DNA of 64,000 nt from Actinomadura mexicana (GCF_900188105.1 NZ_FZNP01000002.1:124001-188000); one strand, 5' to 3'. Positions 41,041-50,400 are shown, counted from the stretch's first letter. Numbers and translations: made by a program. Notes: generated by a model not told the origin, from the letters alone.

Positions 41041-42684
41041 ATGAGCGAACGCCCGACAACGGGAAACAGACCGCTCCAGATCATCGATCACGACGACCCG
41101 GAGGTCGTGCGGAGCGCCTCGACGGAGGACTACGCACTGCATGTCGCCCCTTTCACGTGGCGATCGGGCCGGGTGTCGCTGCTGATGGCCTGGTACGCGT
41201 TCGCGAGCGCGATGTTCTGGCTCATTCTCGGCGCCACCGTCGCCCTCGTCGCGGGCACGGTGGACACCCTGATCGGGCTCGGCCTCTCGGTGATCGCCTA
41301 CAGCGTGATCGGCGGGCTGATCAGCCGCTACGCCGCGCGCACCGGAATCTCGAGCGCACTGTTCTCACGCTGCCTCTTCGGCTACCTGGGGTCGGTGGTG
41401 GCGCCACTGATCATCGGGGCCACCGCGCTCTACTACGGCGTGTTCGAGGGATCCGTCATCGCCTCCGTACTGCACCAGTACACCGGAGCGGGCTCCATCC
41501 AGCTGTGGTACTTCCTCGTCGCCGCCTACAGCATCCCCCTCGTCATCGGCGGGGTGCGCCAGTGGCTGGACAAGATCAACGGCGTGCTCCTGCCCTTCTA
41601 CTACATCGGACTCATCGTGGTCATCGTCTGGGCGGTGGCTCGCCACGGCTATTCCAATGACTGGCTCACCGCCGGTCCGGTGACCGACACGTCCCTGCAC
41701 GCGCCCGGCTGGTTCTTCGCGTTCACGACCTACATGGGTGTCTGGATCATGATTCCGTTCACCTGGGACTACGCGCGGCTGGCCAGGACGAGCGACTCCC
41801 GGTACCACCGGCGGCTCACCTTCGGCCCTCTCTTCTACATTCTGACCCTGGTGGTCAACGCGGTCGTCGGCATCTACCTGGCGCACACTCTGGTGACCAA
41901 TGCCCCGCTCAGCGAGCTCTCCGCGGTCGAGGGCATCGTGAAACTCGCGGGCATCTTCGGCGTGGGGCTGGTGTGGATCAGCCAGACCAGGATCAACACG
42001 GCCAACTACTACCTCGCGAGCATCAACGCCGAGAGCTTCTTCGCCCGAGCGCTGAAGATCCACCTCTCGCGGCGCGTATGGGTCGTGCTGGTCGGCATCG
42101 CCGCGTTCGGGCTCATGCTCACCAATCCGATCTCGTACCTGCTCAAGTCCCTGCAATGGCAGGGTGTCTTCGTCGTGGCGTGGGTCGCGATCACGCTGGT
42201 GTACCTGGCATTCGCCCGGCGTGACGGGCGTGCGGCCGAGGACTTCGAGTTCAGGCCCGGCCGGATTCCCGCCTTCAACGCCGTCGGACTCGTGTCCTGG
42301 CTCGTCGCGTCGGCGGCAGGCATCATCCTGGTCCAGGCGGCGGGCTCGTTCGGCGCGACCTGGTCCGCGCCGATCACGTTCCTGCTGGCGGCGGCCATGT
42401 ACGCGATCGGCCGCTTCGCCACCGGAGAGCGGCACGTTGTGGTGCGCCGCCCGTTCGACCCGCGTTCCGAGGTCGAAGACCCCTGGGAGGCCCGGGTCCT
42501 GTGCGCCTCATGCGAGCGGCACTACATCGCTCAGGAGATGGACCGCAACCCCTCGACGCCCGATCGCGCCCCCATCTGCGCCGAGTGCGGCAGCGACGAC
42601 ACCGCCTACCTGCGCGCCTCCTACGCCGAGGCTCGGTCCAGTTCGGTCGGCCACAGCGATGTGAACCTGGTCGCCTCCGACTGA
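41041..42684 (+). CDS. NCS1-family nucleobase/hydantoin-type permease with C-terminal zinc-ribbon tail
   Basis: A 547-residue permease; AAGGAG precedes the ATG at 41041. About 12 hydrophobic helices start at residue about 45 (LLMAWYAFASAMFWLILGATVALVAG), in the CodB/PucI/Mhp1-like NCS1 pattern. After the last helix (ITFLLAAAMYAIGRF) a cytoplasmic tail of about 75 residues contains Cys488-x2-Cys491 and Cys513-x2-Cys516, a zinc-ribbon-like arrangement I do not know from this family. NCS1 proteins import hydantoins, allantoin, nucleobases or related N-heterocycles, which fits the divergent HyuAB genes. Confidence 0.88.
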   Translation: MSERPTTGNRPLQIIDHDDPEVVRSASTEDYALHVAPFTWRSGRVSLLMAWYAFASAMFWLILGATVALVAGTVDTLIGLGLSVIAYSVIGGLISRYAARTGISSALFSRCLFGYLGSVVAPLIIGATALYYGVFEGSVIASVLHQYTGAGSIQLWYFLVAAYSIPLVIGGVRQWLDKINGVLLPFYYIGLIVVIVWAVARHGYSNDWLTAGPVTDTSLHAPGWFFAFTTYMGVWIMIPFTWDYARLARTSDSRYHRRLTFGPLFYILTLVVNAVVGIYLAHTLVTNAPLSELSAVEGIVKLAGIFGVGLVWISQTRINTANYYLASINAESFFARALKIHLSRRVWVVLVGIAAFGLMLTNPISYLLKSLQWQGVFVVAWVAITLVYLAFARRDGRAAEDFEFRPGRIPAFNAVGLVSWLVASAAGIILVQAAGSFGATWSAPITFLLAAAMYAIGRFATGERHVVVRRPFDPRSEVEDPWEARVLCASCERHYIAQEMDRNPSTPDRAPICAECGSDDTAYLRASYAEARSSSVGHSDVNLVASD

Positions 42685-42778
42685 CCACACGGTCGCGGGC
42701 GCGCGGAACCGCGCGTACGACACCGCTGCCCGCACCGGCGGCCAGCGAACAACACACTGGGCAACTGAAGGACTTCCG

Positions 42779-44263
42779 ATGCAGCAAGGAACTGACACCG
42801 TTGGCCAGGGGATCGCCGGATTCACCTCTCCGCCGACCGGGATGCTCGTCGGTGGCGAGTGGCGGGAGGCCCGCGCTGGTGCGAGTCTCCCCGTCTTCGA
42901 CCCCGCGACCGGAGAAGTCGTCGCGGCCGTCGCGGACGCCCGCGTGGAGGACGCGGCAGAGGCTGTGGACGCGGCGGCGGCGGCATTCCCTCATTGGTCG
43001 GCGACATCCCCGCGACGTCGGGCCGCGCTGTTGCACGACGTCTTCATGGCCGTCCACGAGAGGGCTGAGGAGTTCGCGGCGCTCATCACCCTGGAGATGG
43101 GAAAGCCCCTGGCGGAGTCACGGACCGAGGTCGCCTACGCCGCCGACTTCCTGCGGTGGTACGCGGAGGAGGCCGTCCGCGTCACGGGCACCTTCCGCAC
43201 CGCTCCCGACGGCTCGGCCCGGCATCTCACCCTGAGCCGGCCGGTCGGGCCGTGCCTGCTGGTGACACCGTGGAACTTCCCCCTCGCGATGATCACTCGG
43301 AAGGTCGCGCCGGCGCTCGCGGCGGGCTGCACGGTCGTCCTCAAACCCGCCGAGGAGACACCTCTGTCGGCATTGCACTTCGCCCACGTGATGGCCGAGG
43401 CAGGACTGCCCGCAGGGGTGGTCAACGTGCTGAGCACGAGCCGACCCGGCCCACTCGTCGAGGCGATCCTCCGGGACCGGCGGATCCGCAAGCTGTCCTT
43501 CACCGGATCCACTGGAGTGGGGCGCAGGCTGCTGGCACTGGCCGCGCCCGGCGTGCTCCGGACCTCCATGGAACTGGGCGGCAACGCGCCCTTCATCGTC
43601 TTTGACGATGCCGACGTCGACGCGGCCGTCGACGGCGCGGTCGCGGCGAAGCTGCGCAACGGCGGGCAGTCCTGCGTCGCGGCGAACCGCTTCATCGTCG
43701 CCGACTCGGTCGCACCGCAGTTCGTCGACGGACTGGCCGACCGGCTACGTGCGCAGGTCGTCGGCCCGGGGGCCGACCCCCGATCGACCCTCGGGCCACT
43801 GATCAACGGAGCGCAACGGGATCGAGCGGTCGGGCTGGTCGACGACGCCATGGCCCATGGCGCCGACCCTGTCGTCCACTACGGCACGGCCGCCCCCGGA
43901 GACGCGTTTCTGAAGCCGGTCCTGCTCGACCGGGTGGCACCCTCCGCGAAGATCGCGCGACAGGAGATCTTCGGGCCCGTCGCCACGGTCTGTCGGTTCT
44001 CGACCGAGCAGGAGGGCCTCGCTCTGGCGAATGACACGGAATCCGGTCTGGTCGGCTATGTCTACACCCGGGACCTGGATCGCGCCGTCCGGGCCATCGA
44101 GGCGATGGAGTGCGGGATGGTCGGGGTGAACCGGGGACACATCTCCGACGCCTCGGCACCGTTCGGCGGTGTGAAGCAGTCCGGCCTGGGCCGCGAGGGC
44201 AGCGAGGTCGGCATGCAGGAGTACCTCGAGACCAGGTACGCCTCGATCAGCGCCGCTCCCTGA
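42779..44263 (+). CDS. Succinate-semialdehyde dehydrogenase-like aldehyde dehydrogenase
   Basis: A 494-residue ALDH with all motifs: TPWNFPLAMITRK near residue 160, cofactor Lys in VVLKPAEETPL, SFTGSTGVGR near 243, catalytic Glu in MELGGNAPFIVFDDADVD and catalytic Cys299 in NGGQSCVAANR, then EIFGPVATV. The GMLVGGEW start and ELGGNAPFIVFDDADVDAAV pattern resemble GabD-type succinate-semialdehyde dehydrogenases. GAAGGAC precedes the ATG at 42779. If the substrate is a lactam-like ring, this enzyme could oxidise the resulting C4 semialdehyde to the dicarboxylate. Other short aldehydes remain possible. Confidence 0.9.
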   Translation: MQQGTDTVGQGIAGFTSPPTGMLVGGEWREARAGASLPVFDPATGEVVAAVADARVEDAAEAVDAAAAAFPHWSATSPRRRAALLHDVFMAVHERAEEFAALITLEMGKPLAESRTEVAYAADFLRWYAEEAVRVTGTFRTAPDGSARHLTLSRPVGPCLLVTPWNFPLAMITRKVAPALAAGCTVVLKPAEETPLSALHFAHVMAEAGLPAGVVNVLSTSRPGPLVEAILRDRRIRKLSFTGSTGVGRRLLALAAPGVLRTSMELGGNAPFIVFDDADVDAAVDGAVAAKLRNGGQSCVAANRFIVADSVAPQFVDGLADRLRAQVVGPGADPRSTLGPLINGAQRDRAVGLVDDAMAHGADPVVHYGTAAPGDAFLKPVLLDRVAPSAKIARQEIFGPVATVCRFSTEQEGLALANDTESGLVGYVYTRDLDRAVRAIEAMECGMVGVNRGHISDASAPFGGVKQSGLGREGSEVGMQEYLETRYASISAAP

Positions 44264-44272
44264 ACGGTGGGC

Positions 44273-45487
44273 ATGTCGACCGCCGTCATCGTCGGTACCT
44301 CGATCGGTGGCGTACGAACCGCGAGGGCGCTGCGTTCGGCGGGGTACGCGGGCGAGATCGTGCTCGTGGGCGCCGAGGACCACCTGCCCTACGACAGGCC
44401 GCCACTGTCCAAGGACTTCCTCGCCGGAACGGCGACACGGGAGGACCTGACGCTGCTCGACAGGGACGCGGCGGACGCCGCGGGAATACGGCTGGAGCTG
44501 GGAACTCCCGCGACGGCCGTAGACCTGGCCGGCAGCGCGGTGGATCTGGCCGACGGCCGGCGCCTGGAGTTCGATGAGCTCGTCATCGCCACCGGGGCAC
44601 GCCCGCGTCCCTCACCGTGGGGCGCCCCGCGCGGCCTGCACGTGCTGCGGACTCTCGACGACGCCCTCGCACTGCGCGAGGATCTGGGCCGCGGCGGACC
44701 GCTGGTCGTCATCGGCGCCGGTTTCGTCGGCGCCGAGATCGCAGCCACCGCCACGACCTCGGGGCTCGCCGACGTGACGCTCGTCGACCCGATGCCCGTT
44801 CCGCTCGGCCGCGTACTGAATCTCGCCGTCGCCGAACGCTTCGTTCGCCTCCATGCCGACCGCGGGGTGGCCACTCGGTTCGGGACCGCCGTCACGGGTG
44901 TCGAGGTCGTCGACGGCGGGCTCGTCGTCATGCTGGAAGGGGGGACGAGTCTCCCCGCGGCCACGGTGGTCGTGGGTATCGGGGCGGTACCGAACGACGG
45001 CTGGGTTCGCGGCTCCGGGCTGACCGTCGCGGACGGCATCGTCTGCGACCAGTACTGCCGCGCCGAAGGCGCGGCGAACATCTACGCCGTGGGTGACGTC
45101 GCTCGCTGGTTCCATCCCCGCCACCGCCGGCTCGTCCGCGCCGAACACTGGACCAACGCCGTCGAGCAGGCCGGTTGCGTCGCGCACAACATCACGCATC
45201 CGAACGATCCGCGGGCGCACGCACCGATCGAGTACGCATGGACCGATCAGTACGGGTGGCAGATCCAACTGGTCGGCCGCACCGGAGGAAGCCTGGACCA
45301 CGTCACCCTCGCCGGCGCCGATCCGGACCGCAGCTTCGCGGTCCTGTACGCCCACTCCACCGGGGAGTTCGCCGGTGCGGTCACGGTCAACTGGCCCCGC
45401 GCGGTGATCACCTGCCGGAGGGCGCTGCGCACTCCGGCGCCCCTCGACACCGTCCGGGAGAACATCACGGCGGCACGACGGCGGTGA
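44273..45487 (+). CDS. FAD-dependent ferredoxin reductase (likely reductase of the diiron monooxygenase)
   Basis: A 404-residue pyridine-nucleotide-disulfide-type reductase of the ThcD/BphA4/rhodocoxin reductase family. FAD motif AVIVGTSIGGVRTARAL at the N-terminus, HLPYDRPPLSKDFLAG, second dinucleotide motif LVVIGAGFVGAEIA near residue 145 and NIYAVGDVARWFHP near 270 are intact. A GTG six bases upstream is an alternative start. The Rieske ferredoxin of the monooxygenase has no reductase gene beside it, and this is the only one nearby, so it probably supplies NADH electrons. The gene ends exactly where the MFS remnant begins. Confidence 0.9.
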   Translation: MSTAVIVGTSIGGVRTARALRSAGYAGEIVLVGAEDHLPYDRPPLSKDFLAGTATREDLTLLDRDAADAAGIRLELGTPATAVDLAGSAVDLADGRRLEFDELVIATGARPRPSPWGAPRGLHVLRTLDDALALREDLGRGGPLVVIGAGFVGAEIAATATTSGLADVTLVDPMPVPLGRVLNLAVAERFVRLHADRGVATRFGTAVTGVEVVDGGLVVMLEGGTSLPAATVVVGIGAVPNDGWVRGSGLTVADGIVCDQYCRAEGAANIYAVGDVARWFHPRHRRLVRAEHWTNAVEQAGCVAHNITHPNDPRAHAPIEYAWTDQYGWQIQLVGRTGGSLDHVTLAGADPDRSFAVLYAHSTGEFAGAVTVNWPRAVITCRRALRTPAPLDTVRENITAARRR

Positions 45488-46075
45488 TCGGCAGCAACGC
45501 CAGGCCGGCGGCGAGCGGGGAGTACCCGCTGGTGATCTGCAGTTGCAGCGGCACGAGGAAGAACATCCCGGCCACCGCGCCGTAGATGCAGAACGACGCC
45601 GCGTTCGCCGCGCTGAAGCTGCGGTGCGCCAGCAGGCCCAGCGGCAGCATCGGCGCCGGCCGCCCCCTCGTCTCGGGTCTCGGGTACGTGGCGGATCACC
45701 GCCGCCGCCACCGCGACGGCGACCGGGACGTTGATCCAGAACACCCAGCGCCAGCCCGCGAGGTCGACCACCGCGCCGCCGAGGAGCGGTCCGGCCGCCC
45801 CTGCCGTCCCGCTCACGCCCGACCATGCGCCGACCGCACGCGCCCGGTCGTCGCGATGGAACGCCGCCTGGACGAGTGCGAGCGACCCGGGCACGAGCAG
45901 CGCACCGCCGACGCCCTGGTGCGCCCGCGCGGCGATCAGCCAGCCGATGCTCGGGGCCAGGCCGCCCAGCAGCGAGGCGATCGCGAACAGACCGAGGCCG
46001 GCCAGGTAGACCCGCCGCCCGTAGCGGTCCCCGAGCGCGCCGCCGAAGAGGACCGTCGCAAGGCCGCCCCGGTTC
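45478..46075 (-). pseudogene. Truncated DHA2-type MFS drug-exporter remnant
   Basis: On the minus strand one frame encodes FGGALGDRYGRRVYLAGLGLFAIASLLGG... GVGGALLVPGSLALVQAAF and GPLLGGAVVDLAGWRWVFWINVPVAVAVAAAVI, the helix 2-6 region of EmrB/QacA-like exporters. After PETRDEGA the frame shifts and material is missing; another frame continues with LLAHRSFSAANAASFCIYGAVAGMFFLVPLQL. The beginning (first helix) and the C-terminal half are absent. The remnant ends at the ferredoxin reductase stop. Confidence 0.8.
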
Positions 46076-46390
46076 CCCCGCGCTCTCTTCGACCACTTCA
46101 CGCCGCCCGCGACGCCCGCGGGCGAACCGATCCACCGCACCTACGACCTCGGGGAAGGCGACGCCTACGGCACGGCGGTGGCCGCGGTCGCCCGCGGCCA
46201 CATCGTCCACCTGAGCGCCGACATCTTCACCGCCCTCCTGGCCCACCGCGACGACCTCAAGCTCATCGCGATCCACGACATGCCCGATATCCCGATCGGC
46301 CTCATCTGGGTCACCGCTCGCCAGAACGCCAGCATCCGCGCCCTCGCCGACACCGCCACGAGCCTCACCGCGACGCCGAACCCCGGGTGA
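46066..46390 (+). pseudogene. Truncated LysR-type regulator remnant (effector domain only)
   Basis: The plus-strand frame ending at TGA 46388-46390 encodes HRTYDLGEGDAYGTAVAAVARGHIVHLSADI... LKLIAIHDMPDIPIGLIWVT, the last about 95 residues of a LysR substrate-binding domain. No helix-turn-helix region precedes it. It abuts the 5'-truncated MFS remnant head to head, as if one deletion removed the divergent promoter and the N-terminal parts of both genes. Confidence 0.65.
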
Positions 46391-46579
46391 AGGGCGTGCC
46401 CGCGGCCAGGCCTCCCCGGCGGCGGGGGGCGGGTTGCGGAAAGGTGCCCGCACGGAACTGAAAACTGGCCGTGGCGGTCAGGTGAGGCACTCACATAGCG
46501 GGCGGGCAGGGTCCAATCGGTCGTCGAATTGCTTCGTTCTTCCGATATCGACGGGTCGGTGCGGCCGGCTTTCCTGCCG

Positions 46580-46639
46580 TTGACCGGCCCGGCGCCCCTT
46601 GTTATGGTCACTCTGCGTAAAGGAATGCACACGCAGAGT
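46580..46639 (+). promoter_or_regulatory. Promoter with operator-like dyad ahead of the lanthipeptide cluster
   Basis: TTGACC (46580-46585), a 17-nt spacer and TATGGT (46603-46608) form a near-consensus vegetative promoter. A perfect 9-bp inverted repeat ACTCTGCGT / ACGCAGAGT (46610-46618 and 46631-46639, 12-nt spacer) covers the expected transcription start. This suggests a repressor operator. The leader to the DurN-like gene is about 105 nt. The rest of the 330-bp interval from 46391 shows no gene. Confidence 0.7.
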
Positions 46640-46720
46640 TTGCCGACGTCCGTCCCGCGGGCCGCCGAATAGCGACGAAGAATGGCGCGCCGGCGGCCGA
46701 GAGCGCAAGGAGGGTGAGCC

Positions 46721-47092
46721 GTGAGGTCTGGCCCGAAGCCGCCCAGCGACCTGACGAAGCACAAGGGCATCGAGACCGTCCGCCAGATCCAGTTCCTGAT
46801 GGTCCTGTGCTCGGTGCTGCCGCCGGACGGGAAGGCGCGCGAGATGCTCAGGCTCGCGCTCGACGTCCGCAACGAGGAGTTCCCGGACGGTGTCGAGCCG
46901 ATCCGCGACCTCCACCCGCAGGCCACCAAGACCTGGCTCGAGTTCTTCTGGACTCGGGTCGGCATCTCCCCCGAGGAAAGGGAGTTGATCGACTGGCAGA
47001 ACGACAAGCCGAGCATGGACATCGCCGTCGAAGAGCTCCAGGAGGCCGAGCGCAGACTCGGTATCAGGCTGGCGCCTCGAACGGTCGAGTGA
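46721..47092 (+). CDS. durN: DurN/Cinorf7-like lysinoalanine-forming protein
   Basis: A 123-residue small cytosolic protein with no recognisable catalytic fold. AAGGAGGG precedes the GTG at 46721. Size (DurN and Cinorf7 are about 119 residues) and position immediately before a cinnamycin-type precursor match the N-A-M-X-T-H gene order of known cinnamycin-group clusters. In duramycin, DurN catalyses addition of the C-terminal Lys19 to dehydroalanine 6, giving the lysinoalanine bridge. Both residues are present in the precursor here. The assignment rests on context and size; I cannot align it residue by residue. Confidence 0.8.
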   Translation: MRSGPKPPSDLTKHKGIETVRQIQFLMVLCSVLPPDGKAREMLRLALDVRNEEFPDGVEPIRDLHPQATKTWLEFFWTRVGISPEERELIDWQNDKPSMDIAVEELQEAERRLGIRLAPRTVE

Positions 47093-47116
47093 GCAGCAAC
47101 GAACCAGGAGGAAGAA

Positions 47117-47356
47117 ATGTCACCCAGCACGATTCTGCGGCACGCCGCCGCCGACGCCGACGTCCGCACGGAACTGCTCGCCGGAGCGGGACGGTTCGGC
47201 GTGCCCGCCGCCGCCGTCCCCGCCGCCGTCGCGCAGCCGGACACCGCCTCACTGGGCTACTGGACCGAGGGCGTCGCCGCCGTCGACGCCTACGCCTGCG
47301 CGTCCACGTGCAGCTCGGGGCCGTTCACCTTCGCGTGCGACGGAAGCACCAAGTAA
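47117..47356 (+). CDS. cinA: Cinnamycin-type class II lanthipeptide precursor
   Basis: A 79-residue precursor; AGGAGG lies 7 bp before the ATG. The leader (residues 1-60) ends in AYA, like the AFA signal-peptidase-type site of cinnamycin. The core is CASTCSSGPFTFACDGSTK (61-79). Ring positions of cinnamycin are kept: Cys1, Cys5 and Cys14, Ser6, Thr11, Thr18, Asp15 (hydroxylated in cinnamycin) and Lys19. Position 4 is Thr instead of Ser, so that ring would be methyllanthionine; Ser3, Ser7 (for Phe), Ala13 (for Val) and Ser17 (for Asn) differ. The mature peptide should be tetracyclic and probably binds phosphatidylethanolamine. Confidence 0.95.
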   Translation: MSPSTILRHAAADADVRTELLAGAGRFGVPAAAVPAAVAQPDTASLGYWTEGVAAVDAYACASTCSSGPFTFACDGSTK

Positions 47357-47369
47357 CGCGCCCGCGTTA

Positions 47370-47393
47370 GCGCCCGGCCCTCGCGCCGGGCGC
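47370..47393 (+). terminator. Hairpin 1 between precursor and LanM genes
   Basis: An 8-bp perfect stem GCGCCCGG / CCGGGCGC with an 8-nt loop, 14 bp after the precursor stop. It is followed 10 bp later by a second hairpin. The pair probably causes partial termination or protects the precursor mRNA, giving more precursor than modifying enzyme. Confidence 0.6.
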
Positions 47394-47403
47394 GCGGAAC
47401 ACC

Positions 47404-47428
47404 GATGGGCCGAAGCCATCGGCCCATC
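47404..47428 (+). terminator. Hairpin 2 between precursor and LanM genes
   Basis: A 10-bp perfect stem GATGGGCCGA / TCGGCCCATC with a 5-nt loop, followed by a pyrimidine-rich run without a real U-tract. An imperfect direct repeat ccacaggcgag (twice between 47450 and 47475) lies between this hairpin and the LanM start. Confidence 0.6.
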
Positions 47429-47483
47429 ACCCCCGACCTTCCCCCACAGGCGAGACCTTCCCACAGGCGAGGAGCCCGTCCGC

Positions 47484-50400
47484 GTGAAGCCGACCTTTCC
47501 CGTGGACCTCGCGGCCCGGGCCGCGAGCCTGTCCGAGCGGATCCAGATCGTGTCCGCCCTCGGCCCGCCGTCCGGCGCGGAGCCGCTGGACGCCTTCGAC
47601 GCCTGGAGGATCGACCGGCTGGCCGCCAAACTGGCCGCCAAGTTCGGCGCGGAGACCAGCCCGCGCCCGGAGCGGCACACGGAGGAGTCGCTGCGCGAGA
47701 TCCTGCGGGCCTACCGCGCGCACGAACTCGGCCTCACCGACCCCGAAGGCCGTACGGGCCGGATGCTGGCGGACCTCCATCAGGGCTGGCTGCCGGTCTA
47801 CCGGGCGACGCTGGACGGGTTCGATCCCGGCGACGAGGCGTTCGCGGCGGCGGACTGGCGCGCGGACGACGTCTACCACGGCCGGCTCGCCACCGCCTGC
47901 GAGCCCTTCCTGGTGGAGCTCGGCCGCCGGCTGACCAGCGCGATCGACGGCGGCGGGCCCGCGGTCCGCGTCGACTCCCGGCTGGTGGCCGACTTCCAGG
48001 CCTACCTGCTCGACCGGTTCGAGCTGGCGCTGGCCTGGGCGGTGGAGACCGACGCCAAGGTGCACTGCCGGCTGCACGGGATCGACCCGGCGAGCGCGAC
48101 CCGCGACGACTACCTCGCCTACCTCGACAAGACGTTCGCCGACGCCGCCGCCTACCACCGCTTCTACCTGGAGTTCCCCCTGCTCGGCCGCTGGCTCGCC
48201 CAGACGACCGGGCAGCTCGCCGAGCACGGCGCCCAGATGGTCGGCAGGCTCCGCGACGACGCCGCCGAGCTGGCCGAGGCGTTCTTCGGGCAGCCTCTCG
48301 CGGCGGTGCGCACCGCGCGGCTCGGCCGTTCCGACCACCACGCGGGCGGCCGCAGCGTCGCGATCGTCGAGGTCGAGCTGGCGGACGGCGCGCTGGAGTC
48401 CGTGGTCTACAAGCCCCGCGGCCTTGAGGGCGAGGCCGGGTTCCAGGGGCTGCTGGCGCGGCTGCGCGACGACGGCGTCCTCGACTATGCCGAGCGGGCC
48501 GTGCTCCCGAGGGACGGCTACGGCTTCGAGGCGCTGATCCCGCCGGGACGCAACCGGGTCGCCACCCGGGAGGAGGCCGAGCGCGTCTACGCCGAGCTCG
48601 GCGGCTACCTGGCGATCTTCTATGTGCTGGGCGGCGGCGACCTGCACTTCGAGAACGTCCTCATCGCGGACGGCCACGCCTTCATCTGCGACTGCGAGAC
48701 GGTGCTCGGGGCCCTGCCCAAGGGATGGCCGCGCCCGTCGGGGACGCTGATGGACTCGGTCTTCAGGACCGGCCTGATCGAGTGGCCGAGGAGCGGCGCG
48801 GCGCCCGAGGGCGAGATGCGGATCAGCGGGTACACCGGCGGCGGCGGTTACGAGATGCCGATGCCGGTGCCGCAGGTCGACCGCCTGCAGTCCTTCACCT
48901 CGTCCGTCAGGTACCGCGACGGGGTGCGGGTCGACCCGGGCGCCGCCAACCGGATCTTCGTCGGCGGGGAGCTGACGCACGCCGAGGAGTTCGTCGACGC
49001 CATCGGGACCGGATTCGACCGGGTCTACGAGTGGTTCCGGCGGCGGCCCGACGAGGCGATCGCCCGCGTCCGCGAGCTGTTCTCCGGCTCGGGCGTCCGC
49101 TTCGTCAACTGGAGCACCCAGGTCTACTCGCAGCTGCTCGCGGCCGCCCTGCACCCGCGGTGCCTGCTGGAGCCGCTGGAGGCCGACCTGCTGATCGAGA
49201 CCGTCCGCACCTTCCCGCGCAAGTGGGACCAGGACGCGGCCCTCCCCGACTGGGAGGTCGCCTCGATGTGGCGCCGGGACGTCCCGCTGTTCAGCGTCGA
49301 AGCGGGCAGCACCGGGCTCGTCCACGACCACGTGTCCGGGGTCGGGGCGGATCTGGAGACGAGCCCGCTCGACCACGCCGCGTCCCGGATCAGGGGCCTG
49401 TCCGCGCGCAACCGCGCCCAGCAGCGCCAGTACATCGCCGCCGGGCTGTCCGGCGGCGACGTCACGAGCGCCGACTTCGCCGAGACGTGCGTCGAGCGCG
49501 CGGCCGCGCTCGGCGAGCAGCTCTGCGCGATGCTCCGCGCACCGGAAGCGCCCGCCCCCTGGACGTCCTTCGTGATCACCCCCGACGGGCGGGACGAGGT
49601 CGACATCGAGGGCGACCTCTACAACGGTTCGGGCGGCATCGCCCTGTTCCTGGCCTACCTCGACGCCCTCGACCCGCGTCCCGAGTTCCGCGCGGCGGCC
49701 CGGCGTGCGCTGGACCACGCCGTCGCGACCTGGGAGCGGCAGCGCATCGGGGCCTTCACCGGGCTCGGCGGCATGGTCTACGTCCTCACGCACCTGTACC
49801 GCCTGTGGGGCGAGCCGGCCCTGCTCGACCACGCCCTCGCACTGGGCGACGAGCTGGCCGGACGCATCGACGGGGACCGCCACCTGGACGTCTTCCACGG
49901 CGCGGCCGGGCTGATCCCGGTGCTGATCGGCCTGGCCGGCGTGGCGGACGGACGGGGCCTGGAGCAGGCGCACCACTGCGCCGCGCATCTGCTGTCCCGC
50001 GCGGAGGCCGAGGGCGACACCCTGTCCTGGCCCGGCTCCGACCTCGGCGCCTCGGGAGCCAACCTGACCGGGCTGTCCCACGGCGCCGGAGGCGCCGGCT
50101 GGGCACTGATCACGCTGGGCCGGCTCACCGACCGCGCCGAGTACGTCTCGGCGGGACGGCGGGCCTTCGCCTACGAGGCCCTCCACTTCGACCAGAGCGC
50201 GCAGGACTGGTACGACCTGCGCGAGTTCCCCGGCGGGACGCTCTGGGAGGGGCGTCACTACGCCAACGCCTGGTGCAACGGCGCGGCGGGCATCGGCCTG
50301 AGCCGCATCCAGAGCTGGGCGGCGCTCGGCAAGGACGACGACGCGGTGCTGACCGAGGCCAGGAGCGCGCTGACGGCGACGGTGCGCAACTTCCCGCGCC

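Noticed and set aside
47427..50258. Long minus-strand frame of about 943 codons opposite LanM
   Set aside because: Antisense shadow caused by high GC third positions; the plus strand has intact LanM motifs and zinc ligands.
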